Notes: generated by a model from the sequence alone, not told the origin. A DNA stretch of 64,000 nt from Gammaproteobacteria bacterium Ga0077536 (GCA_001464935.1 LNEL01000035.1:1-64000); one strand, 5' to 3'. Shown: positions 29,272 to 38,702, numbered from the stretch's first letter. Translations and numbers: made by a program.

Positions 29272-31445
29272 AGCGCGCCGTCGCAGGCGCGCTGTTGGCG
29301 CTGGCCGCCGGCCAGCTGCCGGCCGCGCCGCCAGACTTCGAGGCCGTGCAGGCTCTGCATCCACCGAGCGAATCGCGCCTGCTCGATCGTCACGGCGCCC
29401 TGCTGCACGAACGGCGCACCGATCCCGCGCGCCGACGCGGGCAGTGGGTCGCGCTCGACGCCATCTCGCCGCGTCTGCGTGAGACGGTGATTGCGCTCGA
29501 GGACCATCGCTTCGAACGTCACGCCGGCGTCGACTGGCTCGCGCTCGCCGCCGCCGCGCGCGACACGCTGCGCGGCCGCGCGCGCGGTGCCAGCACGATC
29601 AGCATGCAGGTGGCGGCCCAGCTCGACCCCGCGCTGCGCGCGCACGCGCGCCGCAGCTGGCGGCAGAAGTGGCGACAGATGCGGGCCGCACGTGCGCTCG
29701 AAACCGCGTGGCCGAAGGCCAGCATCCTCGAAGCCTATCTCAACCTCGCGAGCTATCGCGGGGAACTGCAGGGTGTCGACAGCGCGGCGCGCGCGCTGTT
29801 CGGCAAAGCGCCCGCCGCGCTCGATGGCCATGAGGCGCTGCTGATGAGCCTGTTGCTGCGCAGTCCGAATGCGCGCGCCGGCCGCGTCGCGCAGCGCGCC
29901 TGCGCGCTCGCACCGCGATTCGCACTGGACTGCGCGCGCCTCACGGCCCTCGCACAGCACGCACTCGCGGGCCCGGCCCGCCTGCCGGCGGCGGCCAGTC
30001 TCGCGCCGCACGTCGCGCAGCGCCTGCTCGAACGCGGCACCGCGCATACGACGAGCAGCCTCGACGCGCACCTCCAGCAGTTCGCGCGCGACAGCCTGCA
30101 GCGCCAGCTGCGTCTGCTCGCGCCGCGCCACGTGCGCGATGGCGCGGTACTCGTCGTCGACAACGCCACCGGCGAGGTGCTCGCCTATGTCGGCAACGGC
30201 GGCGAGCTGTCGTCGGCCCGTCACGTCGACGGTGTGCGCGCGCAGCGCCAGGCCGGCTCGACGTTGAAACCGTTTCTTTATCAGCTCGTGATCGAACGCC
30301 GCCTGCTGACGGCCGCCTCTCTGCTCGAAGACAGTCCGGTGAACCTGCAGACCCCGACCGGCCTGTACGTGCCGCAGAACTACGACCGCAGCTTCCGCGG
30401 ACTCGTGAGCCTGCGCGCGAGCCTCGCCGGTTCGCTGAACGTGCCGGCGGTGCGCACGCTGATGCTGCTGGGACCGGATACGCTGGTCGAACGTCTGCGC
30501 ACGCTCGGCTTCGAGGATCTCGATCGCGACGGAGACTATTACGGTTACGCGCTCGCGCTCGGCTCGCCCGAGGTCACGCTGTGGGAACTCGTCAATGCGT
30601 ATCGTCAGCTCGCCACCGGCAGCGGCCACACCGCTTTGCGGCTGACGCCTGTCGAAGGGCCTCGCGCAGGACCTGCCGACAGCCCGGGCAACGTGCCACC
30701 GGTCGCCGCGGCGCGGGCGGCGGCCGGCTTCGTCATCGGCGACGTGCTCGCCGATCGCGACAGCCGCAGCGCTTCCTTCGGCGTCGACAATGCGTTGAAC
30801 CTGCCGTTCTGGGCCGCGGTCAAGACCGGCACCAGCAAGCAGATGCGCGACAACTGGTGCATCGGGTATACGACGCGCTACACGGTGGGCGTGTGGATCG
30901 GCAATTTCGACGGCGCGCCGATGTGGGAGGTGTCGGGCCTGAGCGGCGCAGCGCCGATCTGGGCGGACCTCATGCGCGAGCTGCATGCCGACGCGCCGCC
31001 ATCACCCCCGCGGCCTCCCGCCCATGTCGAACGCCAGCGCGTGACGTTCGACGACTCACGCGAACCCGCGCGAGACGAGTGGTTCCTGCGCGGCACGGCA
31101 ACCACGCGGATCGCAGCCCACGCCCCCGCGCGCGTGGCGCCGCGCATCGCCTATCCCGGGCCGGACAGCATCCTGGTGGTGGATCCCGATATTCCGGCCG
31201 CGCACCAGCGCGTGTACTTTCGCATGCGACCGCCCCGCGCGGGCCTCGCGTGGTCGCTGAACGACACGCCGATGGCCGCCGACAGCGCCTGGCGTCCACG
31301 CCCCGGACGCTTCGTGCTGAAACTCGTCGACGCCGCCGGCACCGAACTCGATCGCGTGCAGTTCACGGTGCGTGGCAACACACCAAAGCTCGCGTCAGCG
31401 ACAGGGGAAGGCCTCGGCATAGGCGGCGTTGATCAGACGCGTTGA
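29268..31445 (+). CDS. pbpC: Penicillin-binding protein 1C
   Basis: Transglycosylase ALEDHRFERHAGVDW...GASTISMQVA; transpeptidase QAGSTLKPFLYQL, KTGTSKQMRDNWCIGYT; C-terminal BiPBP-like domain. GTG start overlaps the upstream stop by 4 nt. Confidence 0.93.
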   Translation: MKRAVAGALLALAAGQLPAAPPDFEAVQALHPPSESRLLDRHGALLHERRTDPARRRGQWVALDAISPRLRETVIALEDHRFERHAGVDWLALAAAARDTLRGRARGASTISMQVAAQLDPALRAHARRSWRQKWRQMRAARALETAWPKASILEAYLNLASYRGELQGVDSAARALFGKAPAALDGHEALLMSLLLRSPNARAGRVAQRACALAPRFALDCARLTALAQHALAGPARLPAAASLAPHVAQRLLERGTAHTTSSLDAHLQQFARDSLQRQLRLLAPRHVRDGAVLVVDNATGEVLAYVGNGGELSSARHVDGVRAQRQAGSTLKPFLYQLVIERRLLTAASLLEDSPVNLQTPTGLYVPQNYDRSFRGLVSLRASLAGSLNVPAVRTLMLLGPDTLVERLRTLGFEDLDRDGDYYGYALALGSPEVTLWELVNAYRQLATGSGHTALRLTPVEGPRAGPADSPGNVPPVAAARAAAGFVIGDVLADRDSRSASFGVDNALNLPFWAAVKTGTSKQMRDNWCIGYTTRYTVGVWIGNFDGAPMWEVSGLSGAAPIWADLMRELHADAPPSPPRPPAHVERQRVTFDDSREPARDEWFLRGTATTRIAAHAPARVAPRIAYPGPDSILVVDPDIPAAHQRVYFRMRPPRAGLAWSLNDTPMAADSAWRPRPGRFVLKLVDAAGTELDRVQFTVRGNTPKLASATGEGLGIGGVDQTR

Positions 31446-31772
31446 CGGTTCGTCGAGGTCGCTGTCGCTGTCAGCGGCCAGCAGAAACCGTAGCACGATC
31501 TCGCGCAGGCGCGCCGGGGGGACGCCTTCAGGCATGCACCACTGCGCGCTGCCGAGCCCCCAGGCCGCGACCACATCGTGCATGTCGGCGATGATGATGA
31601 GCTCGTTGAGGCAGGCACCGACGCGCCGCTCGTCGCGGCAGCGGGCGAGCAGTTCATGACCGTCGACGGGCGCCGGCGCCGCGAGCGACACGCTGAGCGG
31701 CGCGGCCAGCAGTGACATGAGCAGGCCGCAGCGCCCTGCACGGCCGATGGAATGACGGAGGCCTGTCTTCAT
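31395..31772 (-). CDS. Small secreted protein resembling the Rap1a/Tai immunity-protein fold family
   Basis: Signal peptide then DGHELLARCRDERRVGACLNELIIIADMHDVV...CMPEGVPPARLREIVLRFLLAADSD...RLINAAYAEAFPCR; cysteine spacing and AFPC terminus resemble Rap1a-type proteins. Confidence 0.6.
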   Translation of the reverse strand: MKTGLRHSIGRAGRCGLLMSLLAAPLSVSLAAPAPVDGHELLARCRDERRVGACLNELIIIADMHDVVAAWGLGSAQWCMPEGVPPARLREIVLRFLLAADSDSDLDEPSTRLINAAYAEAFPCR

Positions 31773-31814
31773 GTCTGTGCTCCCGACGCCGCGATGCCCC
31801 TGACCCGGCAAACT

Positions 31815-31823
31815 TGCTACGAT
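31815..31823 (+). promoter_or_regulatory. Predicted extended -10 immediately upstream of the ferritin-like gene
   Basis: TGC-TACGAT ending 7 nt before the ATG at 31831; no Shine-Dalgarno in between. Confidence 0.45.
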
Positions 31824-31830
31824 CCTGCCC

Positions 31831-32655
31831 ATGAAACCGCATTGGGAATTGAACGACCTGCACTGGGATCAACTGATTCCGGCCGCGGTCAGTCCGGCGC
31901 TGCTGCAGACCGTGAAGACGGCGGCGCTCATCGAGGCCAACAGCGGCGATTACGTCAGCTATCTGCACAATGTGTTCGCCGGCGACGACGCGTTCAAGGC
32001 GGCCGCGGACCGCTGGGGCGACGAAGAAGCCCAGCACGGCCTCGCGCTCGGACGCTGGGCCGAACTGGTCGACCCGAACTTCGATTTCGCGCAGGCGCTG
32101 GCGCGCTTCCGCGCCGGCTACCGCATCCCGGTCGATGCCGCGGCGTCGGTGCGCGGCTCGCGCACCGGCGAGCTCGTCGCGCGCTGCGTCGTCGAATCCG
32201 GCACCTGCTCATTCTACTCGGCGCTGCGCGATGCCGCGCCCGATCCGGTGCTGCGCGATATCTGCCACCGCATCGCGCAGGACGAAGCGCAGCACTTCCG
32301 CCTGTTCAAGACCCACCTCGAGCGCTATCAGCAACGCGAGCCGCTGTCGACGTACGCGCGCGCGAAGATCGCGCTCGGCCGCATTTTCGAAACCAGTGAC
32401 GACGAGCTTTCTTACGCCTATTTCAGCGCCAACGCCCCGGCCGACGCCCGCTACGATCGCGTGCGCTTCGGCACCGCCTACTGGCGGCGGGCGATGAGCT
32501 TCTACGCGCAACGCCATCTGCAGGGCGCGGCGCACATGGTCACGGTGGCGATCGGCAGCGCGCGGCTCAGCCGCTGGACCCGGCCGCTGGGCCGCCTGCT
32601 GTGGATGGCCACCCGCTGGCGGCTGCGTCGGCTCGAGGCCCAGGGCGCCGACTGA
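31831..32655 (+). CDS. Ferritin-like diiron protein (acyl-ACP-desaturase-like)
   Basis: Helical protein with paired E...DEEAQH and E...DEAQH diiron ligands (WGDEEAQHGLALGRW; VVESGTCSFY; IAQDEAQHFRLFKTH). Confidence 0.7.
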   Translation: MKPHWELNDLHWDQLIPAAVSPALLQTVKTAALIEANSGDYVSYLHNVFAGDDAFKAAADRWGDEEAQHGLALGRWAELVDPNFDFAQALARFRAGYRIPVDAAASVRGSRTGELVARCVVESGTCSFYSALRDAAPDPVLRDICHRIAQDEAQHFRLFKTHLERYQQREPLSTYARAKIALGRIFETSDDELSYAYFSANAPADARYDRVRFGTAYWRRAMSFYAQRHLQGAAHMVTVAIGSARLSRWTRPLGRLLWMATRWRLRRLEAQGAD

Positions 32656-32738
32656 GCGGCGCGGTCCCCGGCGCGCAGGCGCCACGCCATTTCACCGCCG
32701 TCTGCAGCGCCCCCGGCAGTGCGCCGGCCCGCGCTGCG

Positions 32739-33659
32739 TTACATGTCGCTCCCGGCGTCCGCCGGCGCAGCCTGGTAGCGTTTCCACACGAACGGCATGC
32801 CGAGCTGCGCGAGCAGACGCTTCGGCATGCGCTCGCGGATGCCGATGACGCCCGGCGCCGATTCGGGTTTCAGGAAATACGTGCCGAACAGCTGATCCCA
32901 CAGCAGCAGGTTCTGCCCGTAGTTCGTGTTGCCCTCGGCGAGGTTCGTCGAATGGTGCCAGCGATGCATGTTCGGCGTGTTGAAGACATAGTTCAGCCAG
33001 CCGCCGCGCATCGCGACATTGCAGTGGGTCAGGATGCCGATGTAGGCGGTGATCGCGCTGACCCAGATGATCGCGTCCATCGAGATGCCGGTCACCAGCA
33101 GGAACGGCACGCTGGCGAGCACGCTGATGTTCGAGTCGATGAAATGGAAGCGGCCGGTGTTGACGATCCAGAGCCGCCGCACACTGTGATGGACGGCGTG
33201 GAATCGCCACAGCAGAGGCCACTCGTGCGACAGCCGATGCGCCCAGTAGAGCCCGAATTCGGTCGCGACGAGGCCCAGCATCACCTGCGCGGCCAGCGGC
33301 AATGCACCCACCGCGCCGCTGCCGCGGTTGGCGAAGAACTCGAGGCTCATCAGCTGGATGATCGTGAACTGCACGAGCCCCTTGTTGAGCAGCGTGTGGC
33401 CCAGATCGGCCTTCAGCTGGCCGTCCGCGCGCTGCCAGTCGGCGCGATAAGGCAGGCGCCGTTCGAGCAGCAGCAGCCAGAGCAGGATCCAGGCGTACGA
33501 CAGGTTGAAGTAGATCGCCGGATGACCGAGTGCGAAACCGACCGCGAGTATCGCCGAACTCGACAGCAGCAGGCCGGGCCAGGCGATCGCGGCGATGAAG
33601 CCCGCGGGCGCATCAGCGCGGGCGGTGGCCCGCTCAGGCATGGTCAGGGTGTCGTTCAC
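32739..33659 (-). CDS. Sterol desaturase / fatty acid hydroxylase superfamily protein
   Basis: Histidine boxes HRLSHEW, HAVHHS and HRWHHS in a multi-TM protein. Confidence 0.88.
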   Translation of the reverse strand: MNDTLTMPERATARADAPAGFIAAIAWPGLLLSSSAILAVGFALGHPAIYFNLSYAWILLWLLLLERRLPYRADWQRADGQLKADLGHTLLNKGLVQFTIIQLMSLEFFANRGSGAVGALPLAAQVMLGLVATEFGLYWAHRLSHEWPLLWRFHAVHHSVRRLWIVNTGRFHFIDSNISVLASVPFLLVTGISMDAIIWVSAITAYIGILTHCNVAMRGGWLNYVFNTPNMHRWHHSTNLAEGNTNYGQNLLLWDQLFGTYFLKPESAPGVIGIRERMPKRLLAQLGMPFVWKRYQAAPADAGSDM

Positions 33660-33687
33660 GCGTGGCGGGCAGGAGCAGGCGTCGGGC

Positions 33688-34386
33688 TCAGGGTGCGTTC
33701 ACGGCCACCGGACTCGCGGCGTCTTCGCACTCGATGCGCAGCGCCGTGCTGACTTCGTAGTCGTCGCTCGCGCGATCGCGGGCGAGCCCGCAGTGCACGC
33801 GGGTGTCGACTTCGAGGCCATCGGCGACGGGCGCGATCTCGAACTGGTAGCGCGGGCTGCAGTTCGCCGCGCATTGCGCGTAGAGCTGCTTGCCCTCATC
33901 GCCGCGGCCCTGCGAAAACGCCATCATCCAGTCATTCAGTTCGGCAATGGAGGCGAAGTGGCGCGGCGCGAACGCGAGCGGCTTCTTGCCGGTCTCGGCG
34001 TCGAGCTTGCGGCACACGGGGTCCTGATCCTTGTCGGCGAGCAGGTGTACCGGTGCGACCCGGTACACGATGCGGGGCTTCACGTCGCCCGTACAGGATT
34101 CGCAATTGACGGCCGGATCCGCCTTCTTCTGACGCGTCAGCGCTTCGTTGAGCAGCCGTCCCGCCACGGCGCGGATCGATTCGGGGTGCTCGGCAATGTT
34201 GTACATGATGCCGGCCGAGCCGAGTTCGCTCGCGATCGGCACATCGCGCGTGCCCGGCTTGCACAAGGCAGCCTTCGGCGCGGTGCCGGCGGCGGCGGGT
34301 GCGGCGGGCGTCTCCTCAGCGGGTTCATCGAGGGAATCGGCGGCGGCCGGTTGCAGCAGCAGCGCCAAGGTCATCAACCCGGTCAC
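33688..34386 (-). CDS. Hypothetical secreted protein, cysteine-containing
   Basis: N-terminal hydrophobic segment; conserved-looking body with CESCTGD; no family recognised. Confidence 0.6.
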   Translation of the reverse strand: MTGLMTLALLLQPAAADSLDEPAEETPAAPAAAGTAPKAALCKPGTRDVPIASELGSAGIMYNIAEHPESIRAVAGRLLNEALTRQKKADPAVNCESCTGDVKPRIVYRVAPVHLLADKDQDPVCRKLDAETGKKPLAFAPRHFASIAELNDWMMAFSQGRGDEGKQLYAQCAANCSPRYQFEIAPVADGLEVDTRVHCGLARDRASDDYEVSTALRIECEDAASPVAVNAP

Positions 34387-34540
34387 GATTAAGGCTTTGA
34401 TAGGGGGTCTCCAGAAAGCAGCGCTAGTGTAGAGATCTGGCGCGCGAGCGTCACGCCGGCGTGCCTAGCCATGATCGACGCGGCTGCCTGAACCGCCTCT
34501 GAACTGGCGCGCCCGGCCCTGACGCGGGGCGCGACGGGCT

Positions 34541-34939
34541 TCAGCCCATCGTCTGCACCTTGTCGATCGCCACTTTATAGATGACGCGCACCTCGCCCGG
34601 TGCACGCCAGGGGTAGGTGTCCTTGCCGAGATATTTCATCGCGAGCGCATCGATGTGCGCATCGCCACCGGTCTCGGTCACCTCGACCACCCGCCCCCTG
34701 ATCTGCAGATAGCGGTAGGGATTGTCGGGATCAAGGATCGACAGCGCGATTTTCGGCCGCGCGCGCATGTTGCGGTCTTTCAGCCGGCCCCTGGCGGAGT
34801 TCAGCAGGAGGTGGTTGCCATCGTAGCTGAACCAGACCGGCGTCACCTGCGGCGTACCGTCCTTCATCGACGTGGCGAGGTGGGCAAACGCGATCCTGGT
34901 CGTCAGGAGATCGGTGAATGCGGCGGGGACCTGTGCCAT
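34541..34939 (-). CDS. PPOX-class flavin/F420-type pyridoxamine-phosphate-oxidase fold protein
   Basis: FAHLATSMKDGTPQVTPVWFSYDGNHLLLNSARGRLKDRNMRARPKIALSILDPDNPYRYLQIRGRVVEV. Confidence 0.9.
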   Translation of the reverse strand: MAQVPAAFTDLLTTRIAFAHLATSMKDGTPQVTPVWFSYDGNHLLLNSARGRLKDRNMRARPKIALSILDPDNPYRYLQIRGRVVEVTETGGDAHIDALAMKYLGKDTYPWRAPGEVRVIYKVAIDKVQTMG

Positions 34940-35027
34940 GGGCGTCTCCGTGGGCTGCGAATGGAACAGCCCCGAAGGTAGGCCCGGGCCGCCGGTGGGT
35001 CAAGGCAGGGGCGGCCTCGCGCCGCGC

Positions 35028-36758
35028 TCAGCCTGCCCTCTCGGTGCGGTTGCGGCCGGCGTGCTTGGCCCGGTAGAGCGCGCGGTCGGCATGCTCGAAC
35101 AGGTCGTTCAACGTGTCCTGTTCGCCGAGCTGGGCAAGCCCGATCGACACCGACACCGACACCGGCGACCCCTTGTAGTGAAAGCTCGACGCCGCGATCT
35201 GCCGGCGCAGGTCTTCGCAGACCTCGAAGGCGGCGGCGAGCTCGGTATCCGGAAACAGCGCCACGAACTCCTCGCCGCCGTAGCGCGCGAACAGATCGGT
35301 GGCGCGCACGCGCTTGAGGGCGATGCTTGCCGTGTAGCGCAGCAGCTTGTCACCCGCCTTGTGCCCGAAGTTGTCGTTGATCGATTTGAAGCGATCGAGA
35401 TCGATCACCGCCAGCGTCAGCGGCGACGCATTGCGACGCGCACGTTTGATTTCGAGCAGCGCGCGCTCTTCATAGGCGAGACGGTTCGGCGCGTTCGTCA
35501 GTGTGTCGCGATGCGCCCGCGCGTGCTCGACTTCGAGATTGCGGCGCAGGCGGGACGACTCGAGCTCGAAGTTCTGCACGCGCTGGGTCAGATCGGCGAT
35601 CCGGCGCTCGTAGGCTTCCTGCTTGCTGGACTGCATGTTGACGTAGGTCGACATCGTGGCACGAATGGTCGCCACCCGGCGCTCGACGAGCGCACGCAGG
35701 TCGGCGGCCGGCTGCTCGCCGTGCACAGCGGCGTCGATTTCGTCCATCTCGGCATTGATGCCGCGCGTCAGTTCGCTGGAATCTGCCGCGGTCATGCGGC
35801 TGTGGTCGACGGCGTCGCGCAGCGCCGTGTCGATTTCGGTCAGGTTCGCCGACGCCTGCTTGAGATATTCCTCGAGCGTGCGCAGATCGCGTCGCAGGAA
35901 CGCGTGCAGATCGTTCAGGAAGCTGCCGGTCTCGCGCACCGGGTCGACCGGCGACCCGCGGCCGAGCGTATCGCGCAGCTTCCGGGAGCGCTCCTCGAAT
36001 TCGGCGGGCAGCAGCAGCCAGTCGAGGAGCTGGAGCAGGCTGCCGCCCGGTGGCTCGGGCGCCGCGGGCGCCGCCGCCGCCACGGGCGTCGGCGCAGTCA
36101 GGGCTTCACGCAGCAACTGCAGCAGCTTGATGCCCTGGGCCTGGCGCGCGGCGACGCCGGTATCGCTCTGCCACGCGTTGCGCAGATCGGCGACACGGTC
36201 GCCGGGCACACGCGGCGCGAGTTCTTCGAGCACGCGCGGAATCAGGTCCTCGGCGACGCCGGCCGCGCGGACGCTGTCGGTCCGCGACAGTGCGGCCGAG
36301 GCCAGATCGTTCAGCGCCCCGGCCAGCAGGCCGGCGAGGCGCGCCGGATCTTCGCCGGACTTCAGCCGCGACTGGAGCTGCTTGAATTCGAACGCGGCGT
36401 GCGGCGGGATCTTCAGCGCCGCGAACAGCTGCTCGAGCGGCGCCTTGCCCGCCTCGCCCGCGCTGCCGCGACGCCGGGCAGCGGCCGCGCAGGCCTCACC
36501 GACTTCCTGCAACAGGCTCGCGCGCGCCTTCGGATCGCTGCTGCCGCGCAGATTGCCGCGCAGCGCCGACAGCTGGCGATCGAGCGCCGGGTCTTCCCCG
36601 TCGAAACACTGGGCGAACTTCAGCAGCGCCTGCACCAGGGCGCGCTCGCTCTGCGCCCAGGTCGCGCGATCGTGATCGAGCTCGCGCGCGAGGTCGCGAT
36701 AGCGGGTTTTCCACTCCTGATCGGTACCGGACTTGGCGGATTCGTTGAGCGTTTGCAT
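35028..36758 (-). CDS. Diguanylate cyclase (GGDEF) with long N-terminal soluble helical region
   Basis: DTLTNAPNRLAYEER...FKSINDNFGHKAGDKLLRY...LFARYGGEEFVALFPD. Start set at MQTLNESAK. Confidence 0.9.
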   Translation of the reverse strand: MQTLNESAKSGTDQEWKTRYRDLARELDHDRATWAQSERALVQALLKFAQCFDGEDPALDRQLSALRGNLRGSSDPKARASLLQEVGEACAAAARRRGSAGEAGKAPLEQLFAALKIPPHAAFEFKQLQSRLKSGEDPARLAGLLAGALNDLASAALSRTDSVRAAGVAEDLIPRVLEELAPRVPGDRVADLRNAWQSDTGVAARQAQGIKLLQLLREALTAPTPVAAAAPAAPEPPGGSLLQLLDWLLLPAEFEERSRKLRDTLGRGSPVDPVRETGSFLNDLHAFLRRDLRTLEEYLKQASANLTEIDTALRDAVDHSRMTAADSSELTRGINAEMDEIDAAVHGEQPAADLRALVERRVATIRATMSTYVNMQSSKQEAYERRIADLTQRVQNFELESSRLRRNLEVEHARAHRDTLTNAPNRLAYEERALLEIKRARRNASPLTLAVIDLDRFKSINDNFGHKAGDKLLRYTASIALKRVRATDLFARYGGEEFVALFPDTELAAAFEVCEDLRRQIAASSFHYKGSPVSVSVSIGLAQLGEQDTLNDLFEHADRALYRAKHAGRNRTERAG

Positions 36759-36902
36759 GGCTTGTTTCCGAGACACCCCTGTATCGTCCCGCCACGCCTC
36801 CACTTGAGCCATCTGCGACCCTGTCGACCCGGCACGGCGCAATCCGTCCGGTCCCCGGTGCCATCCAGGGGTCAAGGGTCCTCGCGGCGCCTCTGAGCGG
36901 CC

Positions 36903-36911
36903 TGTTAGAAT
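36903..36911 (+). promoter_or_regulatory. Predicted extended -10 promoter upstream of the yqhA-like gene
   Basis: TGT-TAGAAT, 33 bp upstream of the ATG at 36945. Confidence 0.5.
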
Positions 36912-36944
36912 CGGGCTTCCTTCACTGCAGGCCACAGATCCTTC

Positions 36945-37514
36945 ATGACCCAGCGTTCCCCGACAGAAGCGGCCGCCGATCGCGGCCTTCTCGCCAATCT
37001 CATTTTCAGCTCGCGCTGGATGCAGCTGCCGCTGTATTTCGGCCTGATCGTGGCGCAGGGCGTGTACGTCATTCTGTTCGTCAAGGAGCTGTGGCATCTG
37101 ATTCACGGCGCGACGAGCCTCGGCGAGCAGGACATCATGCTGATCGTGCTCGGACTCATCGACGTGGTGATGATTTCGAACCTGCTCGTGATGGTGATCG
37201 TCGGTGGTTACGAGACTTTCGTGTCACGTCTGAATCTCAAGGGGCATCCCGATCAGCCGGAGTGGCTGAGCCACGTCAACGCGTCGGTGCTGAAGGTGAA
37301 ACTCGCGATGGCGATCATCGGCATTTCATCGATCCACCTGCTGAAGACCTTCATCGAGGCGGGCACGCTCGGCCTCGACGGCGCGCGCGCGACGGAAACC
37401 GGCGTGATGTGGCAGACCATCATTCACATGGTCTTCATCCTCTCCGCCATCGGCATTGCATGGACCGACTACCTGATGCAGCAGACGACCAAGGTCGGCA
37501 AGAGCGAGCATTGA
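36945..37514 (+). CDS. YqhA/UPF0114 (TIGR00645-like) inner-membrane protein
   Basis: IFSSRWMQLPLYFGLIVAQGVYVILFVKELWHL...LVMVIVGGYETFVSRL. Confidence 0.92.
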   Translation: MTQRSPTEAAADRGLLANLIFSSRWMQLPLYFGLIVAQGVYVILFVKELWHLIHGATSLGEQDIMLIVLGLIDVVMISNLLVMVIVGGYETFVSRLNLKGHPDQPEWLSHVNASVLKVKLAMAIIGISSIHLLKTFIEAGTLGLDGARATETGVMWQTIIHMVFILSAIGIAWTDYLMQQTTKVGKSEH

Positions 37515-37545
37515 GCCGCGGGCGTTGCGCGGCATTGACGCCGGC

Positions 37546-37923
37546 TCACCGTTCGACCGGTACGACCTGCTGCGTGACGGACCAGTCGTGGCAGCCGTCG
37601 CAGCGGCGCACCGGCCCGCTGTCGTACCCCGCGTTCGCCACCTGCGCATGGCAATCCCGGCACAGCGTGTGAAAGTCGCGCTGCACGTTCAGCGCGAGCT
37701 CGGGACGCTGCTTGTGGCAGAAGTAGCAGGAGTCGCGCCCCGTGTCGTCGAAGAAATTGTGGTGGCAGGTCGCGCACTTCACGGCGAAGTGATCCTGATG
37801 ATCGAACACGATCGCCGTCAGCGGCGCGCTGACGATGGCGTGTTCGCGCAGCGCGCGGATGCCGGCGACCAGCGCCAGCAGCCCCGCGACGACGGCGATC
37901 AGAGACAGCGACCGGCGGGACAT
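37546..37923 (-). CDS. Membrane-anchored or periplasmic tetraheme c-type cytochrome
   Basis: 125 aa, N-terminal hydrophobic segment, four CxxCH motifs: CATCH, CYFCH, CRDCH, CDGCH. Confidence 0.85.
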   Translation of the reverse strand: MSRRSLSLIAVVAGLLALVAGIRALREHAIVSAPLTAIVFDHQDHFAVKCATCHHNFFDDTGRDSCYFCHKQRPELALNVQRDFHTLCRDCHAQVANAGYDSGPVRRCDGCHDWSVTQQVVPVER

Positions 37924-38702
37924 GGGTAGGGACGCGGTGGCAAATCCTGCGCGGGCGTCGGCGCATAGGCGAACCAGGCGCTGGCCCCGAGCACAATCAC
38001 GCTCAACAGCCAGCCCCAGGCCGGCGCGGGACTGCGCCGCGGCGCCGCGGCGGACGTCGGCCCGGCCGGCAGCCGCGCCGGCGGCCAGCGATGCCAGGCA
38101 AGGCTCAGCAGCGTCGGCACGCCGAGCAGCCAGCCGCCGGCGGCGAGCGCGCCGGGCGTTGCGAACCAGTACGCCGATCCGACCAGGTGCCAGCCGGTGA
38201 GTCCGACCGCCACGCATGACATCGCCGCATGCCAGCGTCGCCAGCCGGGATTCGCCCAGCGCAGTCGGGCGCGATAGCGGGCGCTGAGAATCAGCACGAG
38301 CACCAGCACCAGCGCGCCCAGCCCGGCCAGCATGTAGCCCGGCGCGGTCGGCAGGAGGTAATCGAGCACTCGCGTCTCGAGCAGCACGAGGCCTGCCACA
38401 TGGGCCAGCAGCAGGCCCAGCAACAGGTAGGACAGTTGCCGATGCAGTTGCTGCACGAGGCGCAGCGCGTCGGCGGCACGCGTGCGCGGCGCCCACCACC
38501 GCGCGGACAACAGCGGCAACAGCGCCAGCGCCCCTGTCGCCGCGAGGCCGAGCCCCATGCAGTAGTCCCACCACGGATCGACGCCGACGGGCCCGCGCAG
38601 CGCGAGCGCGACCAACGGTGCAAGCGCGTACAGCAGCACGGCGCCGACCAGCCCCCACCGCCAGCGGCGCCACCCACCCGCTTCCGCTCCAACCGACAGC
38701 AC
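37899..38702 (-). CDS. Ferric-reductase-like transmembrane (b-type heme) protein
   Basis: Multi-TM with spaced His (QLHRQLSYLLLGLLLAHVAGL ... RRWHAAMSCVAVGLTGWHLVG). 3' end overlaps the cytochrome gene by 25 nt. Confidence 0.7.
   Translation of the reverse strand: MLSVGAEAGGWRRWRWGLVGAVLLYALAPLVALALRGPVGVDPWWDYCMGLGLAATGALALLPLLSARWWAPRTRAADALRLVQQLHRQLSYLLLGLLLAHVAGLVLLETRVLDYLLPTAPGYMLAGLGALVLVLVLILSARYRARLRWANPGWRRWHAAMSCVAVGLTGWHLVGSAYWFATPGALAAGGWLLGVPTLLSLAWHRWPPARLPAGPTSAAAPRRSPAPAWGWLLSVIVLGASAWFAYAPTPAQDLPPRPYPCPAGRCL

Noticed and set aside
36759-37106. N-terminal extension of the GGDEF ORF (37106 start)
   Set aside because: It would overlap the yqhA-like gene and its promoter; MQTLNESAK at 36758 is the better start.
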